Of a stretch of DNA of 64,000 nucleotides, positions 60,209 to 64,000 are shown piece after piece. Both the position numbers and the translations under genes were made by a program. Numbering within the stretch: position 1 is the stretch's first letter; every line of letters starts with the position of its first letter. The notes beneath the pieces are model-generated. The model worked only from the letters and a program-made list of their open reading frames with translations. It made no database searches and had not been told where the DNA came from. Origin of the DNA: Bacillota bacterium (lineage in GTDB: Bacteria; Bacillota; Sulfobacillia; RBS10-35; JAJYVN01); contig JAJZZC010000001.1 in the NCBI GenBank assembly GCA_021797775.1, positions 1 to 64,000 on the forward strand. Reading direction: 5' to 3'.

Positions 60209-62989
60209 TCACGAGAGCCCGGAGCCTGAGGCGCCGCGCAAGCGGACTTCAGCGACGACCCCCGCGCAGCGCGCGCACAAGCCGTCGGCCACCGCGGGCC
60301 GGTGCCGCCAGCAGCGTGGGCAGCGCGGGTCGGCGGTCCGCTCCGCGGCGATGGCCGGCTCGCCCGGCAGGAGCCGCACGCCGGCCACCAGCAGCAGGTC
60401 GGCCAGTTCGTCCGCCAAGGGCTGGAGCGAGGTGTACACGGCCTCGGGAAGCGTCGCCGTCACAGCGGCCTCCGCCGCCTTCCCGATCCGGCCAGCCGCG
60501 ACTTCGGCCTCCACCGCGCGGGCCACCTCCGCCCGCAGGCGCAGCAGCGCATTCCACCGCTCCTCCGCCGCCGGATCCCACGCCGCCGCTGGGGGATCCC
60601 CCCACAGCAGCAGGTGCACGGAATCGGGGTCGCCGGGCCGGTGCGGCAGGTGGCCCCAGGCCTCGTCCGCCGTATACGGCAGGATCGGCGCGATGGCCAG
60701 CAGGACGCCGCGCGCCACCTCATACATCGCGGCCTGGCTGGCGCGACGAGCTGGCGCGTCAGGGGCCTCGCAGTAGAGGCGGTCCTTGGCCACGTCCAGG
60801 TAGAAGCTGGACAGGTCCTGGACGCAGAACTCCTGCAACAGATGGTAGACGGCGTTGTAGCGGTAGCCTTCGTAGGCCTGGACGGCTCGGGTGAGGAAAC
60901 GGCGCAGGCGCTCCAGCACCCAACGGTCGCGCTCCGGGAGTCCCGCCGGGTCGAACAGAGCGGCCGGCTCGAACCCGGCAAGGTTCCCCAACAGAAACCG
61001 CACCGTGTTACGCACCTTGCGATAGACCTCGCCGACCTGCGCCATGATCGGCTCGGAGACGCGCACGTCGGCGGTGTAGTCGACCGACGCCACCCACAGG
61101 CGCAACACGTCGGCGCCCCAGCGGGGCAGAAGGTCCTGCGGTGTGATCACGTTGCCCAGCGACTTATGCATCGCCCGCCCCTGGCCGTCGAGCACCCAGC
61201 CGTGGCAGACCACGCCGCGGTAGGGCGCTTCGCCGCGCACCGCTACTGACGTCAGTAGCGAGGACTGGAACCAACCGCGGAACTGGTCCGGCCCCTCCAG
61301 GTAGAGATCGGCCGGCCACCGCAGCTGCGCGTGGTGGGGTAGGACGGCCAGATGGCTACAGCCGCTGTCGAACCAGACGTCGAGGATGTCGGGGTCCTTG
61401 CGTACCGCCGTGCCGCCGCAGCGGGGACAGGAGACGCCCGCGGGGAGGAAGTCCGCCGCGGGGCGGCGCCACCACGCGTCCGCGCCCTCGGCGCGCACGA
61501 CGTCCGCCACGCGGCCGAAGACCTCCGGGCACAGCAGGGGCTCGCCGCACCCCTCGCAGTGCAACACCGGGATCGGCACGCCCCACACCCGCTGCCGCGA
61601 CAGGCACCAGTCCCCGCGCCCGCGCAGCATGTCGACCATGCGCTGCTCGCCCCAGGCTGGGTGCCACCGCACCGCGCGCGCCGCGGCCTCCGCCCGTTCG
61701 CGGAACGCCTCCACGTTGCAGAACCACTGCTCGGTGGCGCGCCAGACCACCGGCTTGCGGCAACGCCAGCAGTGCGCGTACTCGTGCCGCACGCGCCCGG
61801 CGTGCCAGAGGGCGCCGCGGCCGCGCAGGAGATCGAGGATGCGTGGCTCCGCCTCGGTGTACAGCAGTCCCGCGACCGGCCCGCCCTCGGCGGTGAAGCG
61901 CCCCTGCGGATCGAGCGGCTGGATGACCGGCAAACCGTACCGCCGCCCGGTGTCGAAGTCCTCGCGGCCGTGGCCGGGGGCCGTGTGCACGAGGCCGGTG
62001 CCCTCGTCGGCGCTCACGTAGTCCGCCAGGACGATGGGGCTGTCGCGATCGAGGAAGGGGTGGGTGCAGACGATGCCCTGCAGATCCGCTCCTTGGAAGG
62101 AGGCCAGCGTGTCGCCCGGCGTGACGCCCTCGGGGGAAAGGGGGGCGAAGGTGGCCGCGACGCAGGTCGCGGCCAGCAGGATCGGCCCGCGCGCGCTCTG
62201 CACCACCACATAGCGCAGGTCGGGGTGGACGGCGATCGCCACGTTGGCCGGCAGGGTCCAGGGCGTGGTCGTCCAGATCGCCGCACGCGTGCCCTCGGGG
62301 AGTCGGGCCCGGCCGTCGCGCACCGGGAAGAGCACGGTGACGCCCAAGGACTCGGTGTCGCGGAATTCGACCTCGGCCTCGGCCAGCGCGGTCGTGCAGT
62401 CGACGCACCAGTACACGGGCCGCAGGCCCCGGTAGATCCGGCCGTCCACCGCCATCCGCCCGAAGGCGGCGATCTCCTCCGCCTCAAACGCGGGGTCCAG
62501 TGTGGTGTAGGGGTGGGCCCAGTCGGCCGTCACGCCAAGGCGCGCGAACTGGGCGGTCATCGTGTCGAGGAACTGCAGGGCGAAGGCGCGGCAGCGCGCT
62601 CGGATCTCCAGGGGCTCGGTACGCGCGCGGTCCATCTTGTAGTGGCGCAGGGCCTGGAGTTCGATCGGCAGGCCGTGGGTGTCCCACCCGGGAACGTTGG
62701 GGGCGTCGTAGCCGCGCAGGGTCGCGAAGCGCACGACGAAGTCCTTCAGCGACTTGCCCAGCGCCGTGCCCATGTGGATATTGCCGTTCACGTAGGGCGG
62801 GCCGTCGTGCAGGATGAAAGGCGGCCGACCCGCTCGGGCGGCGCGCGTACGCCCGTACAGGTCCCCCTCCTCCCAACGCCGCTGGATCGCCGGCTCGCGG
62901 CGCGGCAAATCCGCCTTCATCGAGAAATCGGTACGCGGCAGGTTGAGCGTGGCGCGCCACTGTTCGGGCTCGTCGGGCAAGGCCGTCAC
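60209..62989 (-). CDS. ileS: Isoleucyl-tRNA synthetase
   Basis: HDGPPYVNGNIHMGTALGKSLKDFVVRF (HIGH-like), GWDTHGLPIE, RAMHKSLGNVITPQD (KMSKS-like), C-terminal Zn Cys cluster CPRCWRHRP...CARC. Confidence 0.96.
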   Translation of the reverse strand: MTALPDEPEQWRATLNLPRTDFSMKADLPRREPAIQRRWEEGDLYGRTRAARAGRPPFILHDGPPYVNGNIHMGTALGKSLKDFVVRFATLRGYDAPNVPGWDTHGLPIELQALRHYKMDRARTEPLEIRARCRAFALQFLDTMTAQFARLGVTADWAHPYTTLDPAFEAEEIAAFGRMAVDGRIYRGLRPVYWCVDCTTALAEAEVEFRDTESLGVTVLFPVRDGRARLPEGTRAAIWTTTPWTLPANVAIAVHPDLRYVVVQSARGPILLAATCVAATFAPLSPEGVTPGDTLASFQGADLQGIVCTHPFLDRDSPIVLADYVSADEGTGLVHTAPGHGREDFDTGRRYGLPVIQPLDPQGRFTAEGGPVAGLLYTEAEPRILDLLRGRGALWHAGRVRHEYAHCWRCRKPVVWRATEQWFCNVEAFRERAEAAARAVRWHPAWGEQRMVDMLRGRGDWCLSRQRVWGVPIPVLHCEGCGEPLLCPEVFGRVADVVRAEGADAWWRRPAADFLPAGVSCPRCGGTAVRKDPDILDVWFDSGCSHLAVLPHHAQLRWPADLYLEGPDQFRGWFQSSLLTSVAVRGEAPYRGVVCHGWVLDGQGRAMHKSLGNVITPQDLLPRWGADVLRLWVASVDYTADVRVSEPIMAQVGEVYRKVRNTVRFLLGNLAGFEPAALFDPAGLPERDRWVLERLRRFLTRAVQAYEGYRYNAVYHLLQEFCVQDLSSFYLDVAKDRLYCEAPDAPARRASQAAMYEVARGVLLAIAPILPYTADEAWGHLPHRPGDPDSVHLLLWGDPPAAAWDPAAEERWNALLRLRAEVARAVEAEVAAGRIGKAAEAAVTATLPEAVYTSLQPLADELADLLLVAGVRLLPGEPAIAAERTADPRCPRCWRHRPAVADGLCARCAGVVAEVRLRGASGSGLS

Positions 62990-62997
62990 CCCCGCTT

Positions 62998-63250
62998 AAA
63001 CGACAAGGCCCCCCACCCACAAAGGGCGGAGGGATTCCGCGGTACCACCTTTCCTGCGATCCCCCACATGGGGGCACGCCACTCAGAAGCGCCCGCTATC
63101 GCCGGGCCGCGCGCCGCCGCGGGCGCGACGGAAGAAGCCGGGGTGATGCGCCGATCGCAGCGGACCGCCGGGCTTCCACCTCGCCCCGGCTCTCTGACGG
63201 CCCACGTCCGCGATGCGCCCGTCCCCGACCCGTGGAGCGTATCGCGCCGG
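62998..63250 (-). promoter_or_regulatory. T-box leader (apparent tRNA-Ile, AUC specifier) upstream of ileS
   Basis: AGGTGGTACCGCGG at 63037-63050 (minus); Stem-I AGAGAGCCGGGGCGAGGUGGAAGCCCGGCGGUC; CGC-AUC-ACC (AUC = 63145-63147); competing hairpin CCCUCCGCCC/GGGUGGGGGG. Confidence 0.85.
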
Positions 63251-64000
63251 AGTGAGGGGCGCAAGGGCGGGGGGCGCGGGCCAGCGCCCGCCGAAGAGGC
63301 CGTCATGTGCGCCCCGCCCCGGGGGTAAACGGCGTTGGAAACGCATTCCGCGTGTCGAACATCACGATCTGCGAAGCCATGATGAGGAATGCCTCAAGGT
63401 CGGCATCCTCCCCAAGCCAGTTCCTCAGATACACCCGAGGCAGCGGTCGGGAGCAAGCGAGCGCACTTGGCATGATCGCTCCCTCGCGGCAGTGACCATG
63501 GCGCTCGCGTCCGCAGACCAGCGCGAGAGGCACTGGACGAGCACATCGAGCGGAGAAACCGCAACGCGCGCTCCCCCCGCATCCGATCCGTCCACGACGC
63601 ACGGTCGCGCCGTCGTAGGCGCAGCGAGGTGCAGAGCGACGTGGGGGGTGGGGCGAAGGGGGCCGCGTCTCTCCGGAACCCCTTCGCCCGCGCGCGAGGC
63701 AGCGGCGACCCTGGGGGATCCCACCTGTACATCCAGACGGCGCGAGGCGGCGATTTGCGTGGTCCGAGCCCGTACGTTTGCGCCCTGCCCCCCCGCCCCG
63801 CAGAAGGTCGGGCTGGCGCTATGGCGGGTGCCGCGACGGCCGTCGCGCCTCAGCTACGCCCGGGGCGGGGAGCCTCCGCGGAAAGCGAGCGGGGGGACGG
63901 ATCTAGCGGTCGGCGCGCCCAGTCCAGCGGACGGGCGCCCCAGCCGGCGCCCGCTACCCGCCCCGCGCGCCCGTGGCATGCGCCTCTTCGGGCGGGGGCG

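Noticed and set aside
61352-63328. 658-aa + strand ORF
   Set aside because: Antisense to ileS and its T-box.
63303-63602. 99-aa minus ORF (YLRNWLGEDADLEAFLIMASQIVMFDTRNAFPTPFTPG)
   Set aside because: The C-terminal half looks protein-like, but there is no start context or recognisable family; may be another relic, evidence insufficient.

Overview
The 64 kb window is very GC-rich and comes from a bacterial chromosome. A germination protease (gpr), an alpha/beta-type SASP and a YlbJ-like protein point to an endospore-forming, Firmicutes-related lineage. About 35 genes are supportable. The housekeeping part includes rsmD-coaD, gpr, recJ, a monofunctional GT51 transglycosylase, aroF-tyrA-methyltransferase behind a T-box with an apparent Tyr (UAC) specifier, and ileS behind a T-box with an apparent Ile (AUC) specifier. 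Accessory genes include three paralogous twin-arginine solute-binding-like proteins with a shared C-terminal beta-rich domain, an NRAMP transporter, an MMPL transporter, a GH57 + glycosyltransferase pair, and an UppP homologue lacking the catalytic-loop His. Intergenic space is unusually large and holds gene remnants (ArsB-like, IS3 transposase C-terminus, NHL propeller). The main discovery candidate is a ~129-bp non-coding mobile element (MITE-like). It has five copies plus one relic, imperfect 12-bp terminal inverted repeats and 5-bp target-site duplications that can be read directly. Two of its copies sit inside a larger 269-bp duplicated repeat. All calls were made by reading the sequence; no database searches were run.
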